DNA from: Geobacter sp. UBA6169 | GTDB lineage: Bacteria; Desulfobacterota; Desulfuromonadia; Geobacterales; Pseudopelobacteraceae | Assembly: GCA_002422265.1 (NCBI GenBank) | Contig: DIUB01000011.1 | Coordinates: 1 to 14,827, forward strand | Direction of reading: 5' to 3' | Length of the DNA: 14,827 bases | Part shown: in pieces, positions 8,272 to 14,827 of the stretch | Layout of the letters: the number at the start of each line of letters is the position of its first letter | How positions within the stretch are numbered: the first letter of the stretch is position 1 | The notes under the pieces: generated by a model | Told to the model about the DNA's origin: nothing | Databases searched by the model: none | What the model saw: only the letters and a program-made list of their open reading frames with translations | Position numbers and translations under genes: made by a program

Positions 8272-9629
8272 AAAAAATCCATTTTGTCGGCATCGGCGGT
8301 ATTGGCATGAGCGGCATTGCCGAGGTGTTGCTGAACCTGGGCTACAAAGTTTCCGGTTCAGACCTGCGTGAGAGTGATACCACGGAACGGCTGCGCGTGC
8401 TGGGTGGCGAGATCTGTATCGGTCATGCTGCTGAGAATCTAACCAATGTTGATGTGGTGGTCACCTCAACCGCAGTGCTGGGCGACAACCCCGAGGTGAT
8501 TGAAGCCAAACGCCGTATGGTGCCGGTGATCCCCCGTGCCGAGATGCTGGCCGAACTGATGCGGATGAAGTACGGCATTGCCATAGCTGGCACCCACGGC
8601 AAGACGACCACCACCTCTATGGTGGCCACGGTGCTGACCCACGCCGGTATTGATCCCACTATTGTCATTGGCGGCAAGCTGAATACTCTGGGAAGCAACG
8701 CCAAGCTGGGGCAGGGCAAGTTTCTGGTGGCCGAGGCAGATGAGTCTGACGGTTCCTTTTTGACCCTGTCCCCCACCATTGCGGTAGTGACCAATATCGA
8801 CGCCGATCATCTTGACTACTATACCGGTGGCCTGGAGGAGATCAAAGATACCTTTGTTTCCTTTATTAACAAGGTGCCGTTCTACGGACTGGCAGTACTT
8901 TGTCTGGAGGATCGCAATATCACCGAGGTTATCCCCCGTATCAAAAAACGGTTCATGACCTACGGTCTGTCATCACAGGCAGATCTGCGGGCCACCCATG
9001 TGAAGCTGGATGGTTTCAATACCACGTTTACCGCCCACTACAAGGGGTACCGTCTGGGTGAGATCAGTTTCAGGATGCCAGGGGCCCATAATGTGTTGAA
9101 CGCACTGGCCTGCACTGCGGTTGCGCTGGAACTGGATGTGCCGTTTGACAAGATCCAGGAAGGGTTTACAGCGTTTGGCGGCGTGGGGAGACGCTTCACG
9201 GTCAAAGGAGACAAGAACGGCATCATGGTGGTGGATGATTACGGCCATCATCCGGCCGAGATCAGGGCTACCTTGGCCGCTGCACGCAATGGGTGGCCGG
9301 AACGCAGGCTGGTGGTTGCCTTCCAGCCCCACCGCTACAGTCGCACCAAAGAACTGTTCAACGAGTTTGTCACCTGTTTCTACGACGCCGATGTTCTGGT
9401 GCTGACTGATATCTATGCAGCCAGCGAGCAGCCGATTGAGGGAGTCTCGGCAGAACGATTGGCCGAGGAAGTTCGCCGTCATGGCCAGCGGGATGTTACC
9501 TATATCCCTGACCGTCTGGCTCTGCCTGAGCATCTGGCTAATGTGGTCAGGCAAGGGGATATTGTCATTACCATGGGGGCCGGTAATATCTGGCAGGCAG
9601 GTGAAGAGCTGGTGAACAGGCTGAAATGA
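8256..9629 (+). CDS. murC: UDP-MurNAc:L-alanine ligase MurC
   Basis: Cytoplasmic ligase that commits UDP-MurNAc to stem-peptide synthesis by adding L-Ala. It is 457 aa, normal for MurC. The N-terminal dinucleotide-type fold has HFVGIGGIGMSGIAE (9-23) and GSDLRESDTT (34-43). The ATPase P-loop is GTHGKTTTT (112-120), with the His after GT that is typical of MurC in place of Asn. VAEADESDGSF (158-168), NIDADHLDYY, DDYGHHPAEI and FQPHRYSRT complete the family signature. Start ATG 8256 lies inside the murG coding region (16-nt overlap) and is preceded at 8 nt by AAAGGA (8242-8247). The end overlaps murB by an ATGA. MurC acts directly after MurB in the pathway, and here the two genes are adjacent but not fused. 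Confidence 0.97.
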   Translation: MYGNIEKIHFVGIGGIGMSGIAEVLLNLGYKVSGSDLRESDTTERLRVLGGEICIGHAAENLTNVDVVVTSTAVLGDNPEVIEAKRRMVPVIPRAEMLAELMRMKYGIAIAGTHGKTTTTSMVATVLTHAGIDPTIVIGGKLNTLGSNAKLGQGKFLVAEADESDGSFLTLSPTIAVVTNIDADHLDYYTGGLEEIKDTFVSFINKVPFYGLAVLCLEDRNITEVIPRIKKRFMTYGLSSQADLRATHVKLDGFNTTFTAHYKGYRLGEISFRMPGAHNVLNALACTAVALELDVPFDKIQEGFTAFGGVGRRFTVKGDKNGIMVVDDYGHHPAEIRATLAAARNGWPERRLVVAFQPHRYSRTKELFNEFVTCFYDADVLVLTDIYAASEQPIEGVSAERLAEEVRRHGQRDVTYIPDRLALPEHLANVVRQGDIVITMGAGNIWQAGEELVNRLK

Positions 9630-10510
9630 ACATACCGGGTTTTCGAGGCATACTGCTCCATCATGAGCCGATGAGCCGACATACCTCCCTCAAGGTGGGA
9701 GGTCCGGCTGACCTGTACGCAATACCGGCAGATCTGGATGACTTGTTGGTGCTGGTAAAGCAGCTTGATCAGGCAGGGCACCCCCACATGGTGATTGGTG
9801 GTGGATACAACCTGCTTGTACGGGACGGCGGCATTCGGGGTGCAGTGGTTTCGCTGGAACGTTTAAACCGGTTGGAGCTGCTGAACGGCGGCGTAATAAC
9901 AGCATGGGCCGGTGCAGAAAATCTGCAGGTAGTCCGTTTTGCCCAACAGCAGGGTTTGGGCGGCATTGGGTTTATCTCCGGTATTCCAGGTACCATCGGC
10001 GGTGCGGTGCGGATGAATGCAGGTGCCTATGGAAGCGGTCTGCTTGACCGGATGATACGTCTGATGCTGCTGCGAGCAGGACAGGTAGTGGAGCTGTCGC
10101 GAGAGCAGATCTGCTATGGGTATCGGCACCTTGAGCTGCAGCCCGGCGATAGCATCCTGGCAGTAACCCTGCAGCTTGAACCGGTCGACACGTCGGTGAC
10201 TGAAGAGGAGATCCGAAGGGACCTGGAACTGCGTCGGGCAAAGCACAATGTCGGCTACCCAAGTGCCGGATCATTTTTCAAGAATCCGCCGGATCAGGCT
10301 GCCTGGAAGCTGATTGATATTGCCGGTATGCGCGGTTTCCGTGTAGGTGACGCTCAGATGGCAGAGCTGCACAGCAATTTCATGATCAACCGGGGCAGTG
10401 CCACGGCAGCTGACTGTATCGCCCTGGCTGCCCGAGTCAAGCAGGCTGTTCTGGCAGCCACCGGGGTAGTGCTGGAAGAAGAGGTACGCATCGTGGGGGA
10501 AGAACTATGA
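9626..10510 (+). CDS. murB: UDP-N-acetylenolpyruvoylglucosamine reductase MurB
   Basis: Cytoplasmic FAD enzyme that reduces UDP-GlcNAc-enolpyruvate with NADPH to UDP-MurNAc. At 294 aa it is the short form, lacking the long insertion of E. coli-type MurB. Visible elements are HTSLKVGGPADLY (19-31), the flavin loop GGGYNLLVRDGG (58-69), GFISGIPGTIGGAVRMNAGA (115-134), HNVGYPSAGSFFKNP (207-221) with Ser216 as the expected proton donor, and EEEVRIVGE near the end with the catalytic Glu. The flavin loop reads G-Y-N where most MurB proteins have G-S-N. Start ATG 9626 overlaps the murC stop by 4 nt and is preceded by only a weak ACAGG (9616-9620), so coupling to murC is likely. The stop overlaps ddl by 4 nt. 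Confidence 0.96.
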   Translation: MNIPGFRGILLHHEPMSRHTSLKVGGPADLYAIPADLDDLLVLVKQLDQAGHPHMVIGGGYNLLVRDGGIRGAVVSLERLNRLELLNGGVITAWAGAENLQVVRFAQQQGLGGIGFISGIPGTIGGAVRMNAGAYGSGLLDRMIRLMLLRAGQVVELSREQICYGYRHLELQPGDSILAVTLQLEPVDTSVTEEEIRRDLELRRAKHNVGYPSAGSFFKNPPDQAAWKLIDIAGMRGFRVGDAQMAELHSNFMINRGSATAADCIALAARVKQAVLAATGVVLEEEVRIVGEEL

Positions 10511-11433
10511 AGGATAAAAAAATCGCGGTATTGATGGGTGGGTTGTCAGCAGAGCGTGATGTCTCGCTGAAAAGTGGCTTGGCCGTGCATCAGGCACTGC
10601 TGGGGCTGGGCTATGACAGTACCGCCATTGATGTGCGCCATGAAGTTGCTGCCATGCTGCGGGATGAAAGGATCGAGGTGGCCTTCATTGCCCTGCATGG
10701 ACGCTATGGTGAAGACGGCTGTATTCAGGGTCTGCTGGAGTTGTTGCAGATTCCATATACCGGCTCTGGGGTGCTGGCCAGCGCCCTGGCCATGCACAAG
10801 CTGTACAGCAAGCAGGCCTTTGCCGCAGCAGGATTGACCATTACCCCCTATGTTGCGGTACGCAAGGGAGAGAGCTGTAACGCTGCAGCACTGCCGTTCG
10901 GACTTCCGGTAGTGGTCAAACCGGTTCAGGAAGGGTCATCGGTGGGGGTCTCCATTGTCAGGCAGGCAGATCAGCTGCAGACTGCCCTGGACGAGGCGTT
11001 TCAGTATGATGAGCTGGTCCTGGTGGAACAGTATGTCAAAGGACGCGAGGTGCAGGTCGGCATTCTGGATAACCGACCGATCGGCGCCATAGAAATTGTG
11101 CCGAAAAATGAGTTTTACGACTTTGAGGCCAAGTACAGTGACGGTATGGCCGAGCATTTCTTTCCTGCCCGGCTTGATGCTGCGTTGTATGAAAAAGTGC
11201 AGCAGCTTGGTTTGAAGGCACACCAGGCCCTTGGTTGCGACGGTTACTGTCGGGTTGACTTCCTGGTAACAGACCGTGGTGATTGCTACCTGCTGGAGGT
11301 TAACACGCTGCCGGGTATGACGGCACTTTCGCTGTTGCCTGAAATTGCCCAGAAAGGTGCTGACCTGCCGTTCCCTCAACTGGTTGAGAAAATCCTTTTT
11401 TCTGCCCGGCTCAAGATTCAGCAGGGAGTATGA
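10507..11433 (+). CDS. ddl: D-alanine-D-alanine ligase Ddl
   Basis: Cytoplasmic ATP-grasp enzyme that joins two D-Ala to give the dipeptide used by MurF. It is 308 aa, like DdlB of E. coli. Motifs: VLMGGLSAERDVSLKSG (8-24, Glu16 in the first D-Ala site), ALHGRYGEDG (62-71), PVVVKPVQEGSSVGVS (134-149), EFYDFEAKYSDG (202-213), GYCRVDF (246-252) and LLEVNTLPGMT (262-272) with the metal-binding Glu and Asn. The AKY segment fits D-Ala-D-Ala rather than D-Ala-D-lactate ligases. Start ATG 10507 overlaps the murB stop by 4 nt, with GGGGGA (10495-10500) 6 nt upstream. The final codons overlap the beginning of ftsQ. No sign of damage. Confidence 0.96.
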   Translation: MKDKKIAVLMGGLSAERDVSLKSGLAVHQALLGLGYDSTAIDVRHEVAAMLRDERIEVAFIALHGRYGEDGCIQGLLELLQIPYTGSGVLASALAMHKLYSKQAFAAAGLTITPYVAVRKGESCNAAALPFGLPVVVKPVQEGSSVGVSIVRQADQLQTALDEAFQYDELVLVEQYVKGREVQVGILDNRPIGAIEIVPKNEFYDFEAKYSDGMAEHFFPARLDAALYEKVQQLGLKAHQALGCDGYCRVDFLVTDRGDCYLLEVNTLPGMTALSLLPEIAQKGADLPFPQLVEKILFSARLKIQQGV

Positions 11434-12263
11434 TGACTGACCTGCGGCATATCGGCGGACCTTCAAGAAAAAAGAAGGTGGCGTCGAACAAGCTCAAGGT
11501 CAAAAAAGAACCGGTTGATCTGCGCAAATATCTGTTGCCACTGATCAGGATTGGGAGTCGGGCAGGGGTGGCACTGCTGGCAGGGGCACTGCTGGCAGGG
11601 GCTGCTCATCGCCTGCTGCAGACGACGCCGTTGCCGGTGCAAAAGGTTGAGGTGCAAGGCATCAAAAGATTGAGCCGTGAGGAGATCATCTCACTGACCG
11701 GCGTCACGATTGGACAAAATCTGCTGACTTTACGCCTGAAGACCATCGGGCAGCAGGTTTCGTCGAACCCCTGGGTAGGTTCGGTCAAGGTACAGCGTTT
11801 CTATCCCGGTACCCTATCAATCAGTATCCAGGAACGTCAACCGGTGGCCGTGATCAATATGGGACTGCTGTATTACCTGGACGCAAACGGCGAGCCGTTT
11901 AAGCCGCTCAATTTGGGTGACGCCCTTGATTTTCCGGTGGTGACCGGCTTTCAGGAAGAGCAGCTGAATGCTGACCCGATCAGCACCAGACTGGCGCTTA
12001 AAACCGCCTGCGAACTGTTGGATGCGTTGAAACAACACGGCTTATTTATCCTTGCGGATGTATCCGAGATTCATTACGATGGCGCCCACGGATTCACTCT
12101 GTACACCACCTCCGGCGCCCTGCCGATAAAGATTGGAAATGAGGATTTTGATAACAAGCTGCTGCGTTTTGCCCGCATCTACCAGAATCTCATGACGCAA
12201 CAACCGGGGTTGCAGTACATCGACCTTGATTACAGTGACCGGATAGTGGTCAAGAAGAGTTGA
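11433..12263 (+). CDS. ftsQ: Cell division protein FtsQ (POTRA domain)
   Basis: Bitopic inner-membrane division protein that links cytoplasmic FtsA/FtsZ to the periplasmic septal synthases. It is 276 aa from ATG 11433, or 277 from the adjacent ATG 11430. The start at 11433 is preferred because AGGGAG (11423-11428) would be only 1 nt from 11430. A basic cytoplasmic tail (SRKKKVASNKLKVKKE) is followed by one membrane segment (about residues 36-58) that contains two identical ALLAG units encoded by a 15-bp tandem duplication. A POTRA domain follows (VQKVEVQGIKRLSREEI to IQERQPVAV, about residues 69-140), then the FtsQ beta domain ending in YIDLDYSDRIVVK. FtsQ sequences diverge fast, so the assignment rests on architecture plus its place between ddl and ftsA. 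Confidence 0.92.
   Translation: MTDLRHIGGPSRKKKVASNKLKVKKEPVDLRKYLLPLIRIGSRAGVALLAGALLAGAAHRLLQTTPLPVQKVEVQGIKRLSREEIISLTGVTIGQNLLTLRLKTIGQQVSSNPWVGSVKVQRFYPGTLSISIQERQPVAVINMGLLYYLDANGEPFKPLNLGDALDFPVVTGFQEEQLNADPISTRLALKTACELLDALKQHGLFILADVSEIHYDGAHGFTLYTTSGALPIKIGNEDFDNKLLRFARIYQNLMTQQPGLQYIDLDYSDRIVVKKS
11571..11600 (+). repeat. Perfect 15-bp tandem duplication in ftsQ
   Basis: GCACTGCTGGCAGGG occurs at 11571-11585 and again at 11586-11600 without mismatch. It is in frame and encodes ALLAG twice within the single membrane segment of FtsQ. The lack of any synonymous difference suggests a recent duplication by replication slippage (inference). Confidence 0.95.
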
Positions 12264-12279
12264 GCTGCTGCTCAGCTCT
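12256..12279 (+). promoter_or_regulatory. Stem-loop over the ftsQ stop codon, upstream of the ftsA ribosome binding site
   Basis: AGAGTTGAGC (12256-12265) can pair with GCTCAGCTCT (12270-12279), giving a 10-bp stem with one G-U wobble and a 4-nt loop (TGCT). It contains the ftsQ TGA (12261-12263) and ends 5 nt before the ftsA AGGAGG. No T-run follows, so it is not a standard intrinsic terminator. It may insulate or tune ftsA translation, or mark an mRNA processing site; this role is inferred. Confidence 0.5.
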
Positions 12280-12284
12280 GGCAC

Positions 12285-12290
12285 AGGAGG
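12285..12290 (+). promoter_or_regulatory. Ribosome binding site of ftsA
   Basis: AGGAGG is a full Shine-Dalgarno core, 7 nt before ATG 12298, and the strongest in the window. It fits independent initiation at ftsA, which unlike its upstream neighbours does not overlap the preceding gene. Confidence 0.8.
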
Positions 12291-12297
12291 GATAGAT

Positions 12298-13533
12298 ATG
12301 TCCGCCAGAAGAGACAACCTGATCGTCGGACTCGACATCGGTACCACCAAGATCTGCGCCGTGGTCGGCAATGTTACTGAAGACGGCATTGAGATCGTCG
12401 GCATCGGTTCCAGCCCTTCAACCGGTCTTCGCAAGGGGGTGGTGATCAACATTGAGAGTACTGTTGCCTCCATCAGAAAGGCGGTTCAAGAGGCTGAACT
12501 GATGGCCGGATGTGAGATCAAGTCGGTCTATGCCGGCATTGCCGGTGGTCACATCAGAGGGATTAACTCACAAGGGGTGATCGCCATCAAAAACCGTGAG
12601 GTCTCTCAGGAGGATATCAAGCGGGTCATCGATGCGGCCAAGGCCATTGCCATCCCGATGGATCGGGAAGTGATCCATATTCTGCCCCAGGAGTTCATCA
12701 TTGATGAACAGGACGGCATCCGTGAACCGCTGGGGATGAGCGGTGTTCGCCTGGAGGCCAAGGTTCATATCGTTACCGGAGCCGTTGCCAGCGCCCAGAA
12801 TATAGTAAAATCCTGCAACCGTGCCGGTCTGGATGTGGCCGACATCGTGCTGGAACAGCTGGCTTCATCCGAGTCGGTCATCTCTGCTGACGAAAAAGAA
12901 TTGGGAGTCTGTCTGGTGGATGTCGGTGGCGGTACCACCGATATTGCCATTTTTGGTGAAGGGGCCATCAAGTATACCTCGGTCATCTCTCTGGGGGGGA
13001 ATCAGCTCACCAACGATATTGCCGTGGGACTGCGTACTCCCTTTGCCGAGGCGGAAAAGATCAAGCGCAATCACGGCTGCTGTCTTTCCGCCTTGGTGGG
13101 AAAGGATGAACGGATCGAGGTGCCGAGCGTTGGTGGACGAAAACCACGGGAGCTTTCAAGAAATGTTCTGTGTGAAATTCTCGGCCCCCGCGTGGAGGAG
13201 TTGTTTTCACTGGTAAATCGTGAAATCATCAAATCCGGTCTGGAAGATACCATCGCATCCGGGGTTGTAATTACCGGTGGATCGAGTATACTTGAAGGGA
13301 TGCCGGAACTAGCCGAACAGATTTTCAATCTACCGGTTCGGCGAGGCCTGCCGCAGCGGATCGGCGGCCTGACGGATGTCGTAAATTCACCGGTTTATTC
13401 GACCAGCGTTGGCCTGATTGTCTACGGTAGCCGTAATATGGGGCCACGGGAGTTTCCGGCCACCAAGTCTGAAGACAGTATCTTCAATACGGCAACCAGA
13501 CGGATGAAAAGCTGGTTCCGGGAGTTCTTCTAG
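12298..13533 (+). CDS. ftsA: Cell division protein FtsA (actin-like membrane tether of FtsZ)
   Basis: Cytoplasmic actin-fold ATPase that anchors FtsZ filaments to the inner membrane and recruits later division proteins. It is 411 aa. The phosphate-1 motif is VGLDIGTTK (10-18), phosphate-2 is LVDVGGGTTDIAIF (206-219), and the adenosine motif is SGVVITGGSSILEG (321-334). The 1C subdomain (about residues 85-165) typical of FtsA, as opposed to MreB, is present, with NSQGVIAIKNREVSQEDI at its start. The C-terminus, FNTATRRMKSWFREFF (396-411), is a basic, aromatic amphipathic stretch expected to be the membrane-targeting helix. The start is set by AGGAGG at 12285-12290. It lies 34 nt after ftsQ and 89 nt before ftsZ. 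Confidence 0.97.
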   Translation: MSARRDNLIVGLDIGTTKICAVVGNVTEDGIEIVGIGSSPSTGLRKGVVINIESTVASIRKAVQEAELMAGCEIKSVYAGIAGGHIRGINSQGVIAIKNREVSQEDIKRVIDAAKAIAIPMDREVIHILPQEFIIDEQDGIREPLGMSGVRLEAKVHIVTGAVASAQNIVKSCNRAGLDVADIVLEQLASSESVISADEKELGVCLVDVGGGTTDIAIFGEGAIKYTSVISLGGNQLTNDIAVGLRTPFAEAEKIKRNHGCCLSALVGKDERIEVPSVGGRKPRELSRNVLCEILGPRVEELFSLVNREIIKSGLEDTIASGVVITGGSSILEGMPELAEQIFNLPVRRGLPQRIGGLTDVVNSPVYSTSVGLIVYGSRNMGPREFPATKSEDSIFNTATRRMKSWFREFF

Positions 13534-13622
13534 CAACGCATGCAGCCTGTCACCAGTCGCAGCTGCATCACGGCAACCCTGCAACACACACTGACACAAC
13601 CACTTGATATCGGGGGGAGCGG
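13534..13622 (+). other. ftsA-ftsZ spacer: ftsZ leader with inverted repeat
   Basis: This 89-nt gap is the longest in the window. It holds an inverted repeat, ATGCAGC (13540-13546) with GCTGCAT (13562-13568), a 7-bp stem with a 15-nt loop. A C- and A-rich tract poor in G and T follows (about 13569-13602), probably unstructured. It ends with a G-run and GGGAG (13612-13619) as the likely ftsZ ribosome binding site, 3-5 nt before ATG 13623. I could not find a convincing -35/-10 pair, so a promoter for ftsZ is possible but not shown. Confidence 0.45.
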
Positions 13623-14801
13623 ATGTTTGAATTTGACGAGACCATTGAGCAGAGCGCAGTCATAAAAGTCATTGGGGTCGGTGGTGGTGGTGGTAATGCA
13701 GTTAATACCATGCTTGCCAGCGGTATGAACAAGGTTGAGTTTATTGTTGCCAATACTGACGCCCAGGCGCTTCGCTATTCGAAGGCACCGGTCAAGGTGC
13801 AGCTTGGGGGGCAGCTGACAAAAGGTTTGGGTGCTGGGGCCAATCCAAATGTTGGCCGTGATGCTGCCCTTGAAGATAAAGAGAAATTGGCCGAGTTGTT
13901 GAAAGGCGCCGACATGATCTTCATTGCGGCTGGCATGGGAGGGGGTACCGGTACCGGGGCTGCGCCGGTAATAGCTGAAGTGGCGCGTGAAGTAGGGGCG
14001 TTGACCGTCGGTATCGTCACCAAGCCGTTTTCCCGGGAAGGCAAGCAGCGGATGGCCAAGGCCGATCAGGGAGTTAAGGCGCTGAAGCAGCATGTTGACT
14101 CGCTGATCATCATCCCCAATGACCGTCTGATCAGCATTGCCCCCCGCTCGCTGGGTATTCTGGATGCATTCAAACCTGCCGATGACGTTCTGCGCCAAGC
14201 CGTACAGGGGATTTCAGATCTGATCACCACCTCCGGTTTCATCAACGTCGATTTTGCTGATGTCAAGGCGATCATGAGCGAACGTGGTATGGCCATGATG
14301 GGTATCGGCATCGCCAGCGGTGATAATCGTGCCAATGAGGCGGCCATTAAGGCGATATCATCTCCGCTGCTGGAAGATATTGATGTGTCTGGTGCGCGGG
14401 GCGTACTGGTCAATATCACCGGTTCTTCCAGCATGAGCATGGACGATTTCGATGCCGTCAATAAGACCATCCATGAGAAGGTTCACGAGGACGCCAATAT
14501 CATCATTGGTGTGGTTATCGATGAGAATTTGGAAGACACCATCAAGGTGACTGCCATTGTCACCGGTTTTGGTGATCGATTTGGTGAAACCGACCAACCC
14601 CGTGTTGGTTTCCCGGGCATAGCAACATCTGCCCCCACCAGGCCTGGTACCGTTGTCAGTATTGATACACCTACTTTTATTCGTGACCGCCAGAAGGCAG
14701 AGAACCCGGCTGTACGCCCTACGCGCCATGTTGGTTCCATTTCCTATGATGACGAGGATGCGTACGATATTCCCACCTTTCTGAGAAAATCAGTGGACTG
14801 A
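13623..14801 (+). CDS. ftsZ: Cell division GTPase FtsZ
   Basis: Tubulin-like GTPase whose filaments form the cytokinetic ring at midcell. It is 392 aa. The N-terminal GTPase domain has IKVIGVGGGGGNAVN (14-28), VANTDAQAL (42-50) and the tubulin signature GGGTGTG (106-112). The T7 catalytic loop NVDFADVKAIM (208-218) is intact, so polymer-stimulated GTP hydrolysis is expected. The activation domain ends near residue 318 (VTGFGDRF). A short variable linker (about residues 320-380) leads to the conserved C-terminal peptide DIPTFLRKSVD (382-392), which binds FtsA and other partners. Start ATG 13623 fits the family N-terminus (MFEFDE). The stop codon lies in the loop of a 7-bp hairpin. The gene begins 89 nt after ftsA, giving it its own leader. 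Confidence 0.98.
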   Translation: MFEFDETIEQSAVIKVIGVGGGGGNAVNTMLASGMNKVEFIVANTDAQALRYSKAPVKVQLGGQLTKGLGAGANPNVGRDAALEDKEKLAELLKGADMIFIAAGMGGGTGTGAAPVIAEVAREVGALTVGIVTKPFSREGKQRMAKADQGVKALKQHVDSLIIIPNDRLISIAPRSLGILDAFKPADDVLRQAVQGISDLITTSGFINVDFADVKAIMSERGMAMMGIGIASGDNRANEAAIKAISSPLLEDIDVSGARGVLVNITGSSSMSMDDFDAVNKTIHEKVHEDANIIIGVVIDENLEDTIKVTAIVTGFGDRFGETDQPRVGFPGIATSAPTRPGTVVSIDTPTFIRDRQKAENPAVRPTRHVGSISYDDEDAYDIPTFLRKSVD

Positions 14802-14808
14802 CCACTGA
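14790..14808 (+). promoter_or_regulatory. Stem-loop centred on the ftsZ stop codon
   Basis: TCAGTGG (14790-14796) pairs perfectly with CCACTGA (14802-14808), with ACTGA as a 5-nt loop that includes the TGA stop (14799-14801). Only 19 bases follow in the window and they contain no T-run, so it does not look like a standard intrinsic terminator. It could protect the transcript 3' end or affect termination of translation (inference). Confidence 0.45.
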
Positions 14809-14827
14809 CAGGACAACACGAAAAAGG

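Noticed and set aside
13680..13694. Five GGT triplets near the start of ftsZ
   Set aside because: They encode the conserved glycine-rich nucleotide-binding loop of FtsZ and need no further explanation.
13530..14198. Open frame on the - strand covering the ftsA-ftsZ spacer and the 5' half of ftsZ
   Set aside because: Most of it is antisense to conserved ftsZ codons and it has no recognisable protein feature or convincing start context.

Overview
This window is a nearly complete division and cell wall (dcw) cluster. All genes lie on the + strand and are packed almost without gaps. The order is ftsI (3' end only), murE, murF, mraY, murD, ftsW, murG, murC, murB, ddl, ftsQ, ftsA, ftsZ. MurE carries the DNPR signature of meso-diaminopimelate-adding ligases, so the organism makes DAP-type peptidoglycan. 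The gene order, moderately GC-rich coding sequence, FtsI with a C-terminal PASTA domain, short MurB and overall protein character fit a Gram-negative of the Geobacter/Pelobacter (Desulfuromonadia) group. That placement rests on remembered family resemblance, not on a search.

Layout. Positions 1-666 hold the end of the division transpeptidase FtsI. Positions 679-6013 encode three Mur ligases (MurE, MurF, MurD) and the lipid I synthase MraY, with junctions of 1 to 12 nt. Positions 6017-10510 encode FtsW, MurG, MurC and MurB, mostly joined by 4-nt ATGA overlaps (16 nt for murG/murC). Positions 10507-12263 encode D-Ala-D-Ala ligase and FtsQ. Positions 12298-14801 encode the division proteins FtsA and FtsZ. 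Only these last two genes have real leaders (about 34 and 89 nt). The ftsA leader and the ftsZ stop codon each carry a compact hairpin.

Together the products make UDP-MurNAc-pentapeptide (MurB, MurC, MurD, MurE, MurF, Ddl), load it on the lipid carrier and complete lipid II (MraY, MurG), polymerise and crosslink it at the septum (FtsW, FtsI), and organise the division ring (FtsQ, FtsA, FtsZ). The tight junctions suggest one long transcript with translational coupling, probably started upstream of the window.

I found no previously undescribed system; this is a core housekeeping region. The points worth a second look are small-scale: a 7-bp tandem repeat inside the murG interdomain linker, a perfect 15-bp tandem duplication inside the ftsQ membrane-segment codons, hairpins over the ftsQ and ftsZ stop codons, a Tyr in the usual Gly-Ser-Asn flavin loop of MurB, and the PASTA domain on FtsI. 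No stretch over 300 bases lacks a gene, and I saw no RNA gene, mobile element or CRISPR array.
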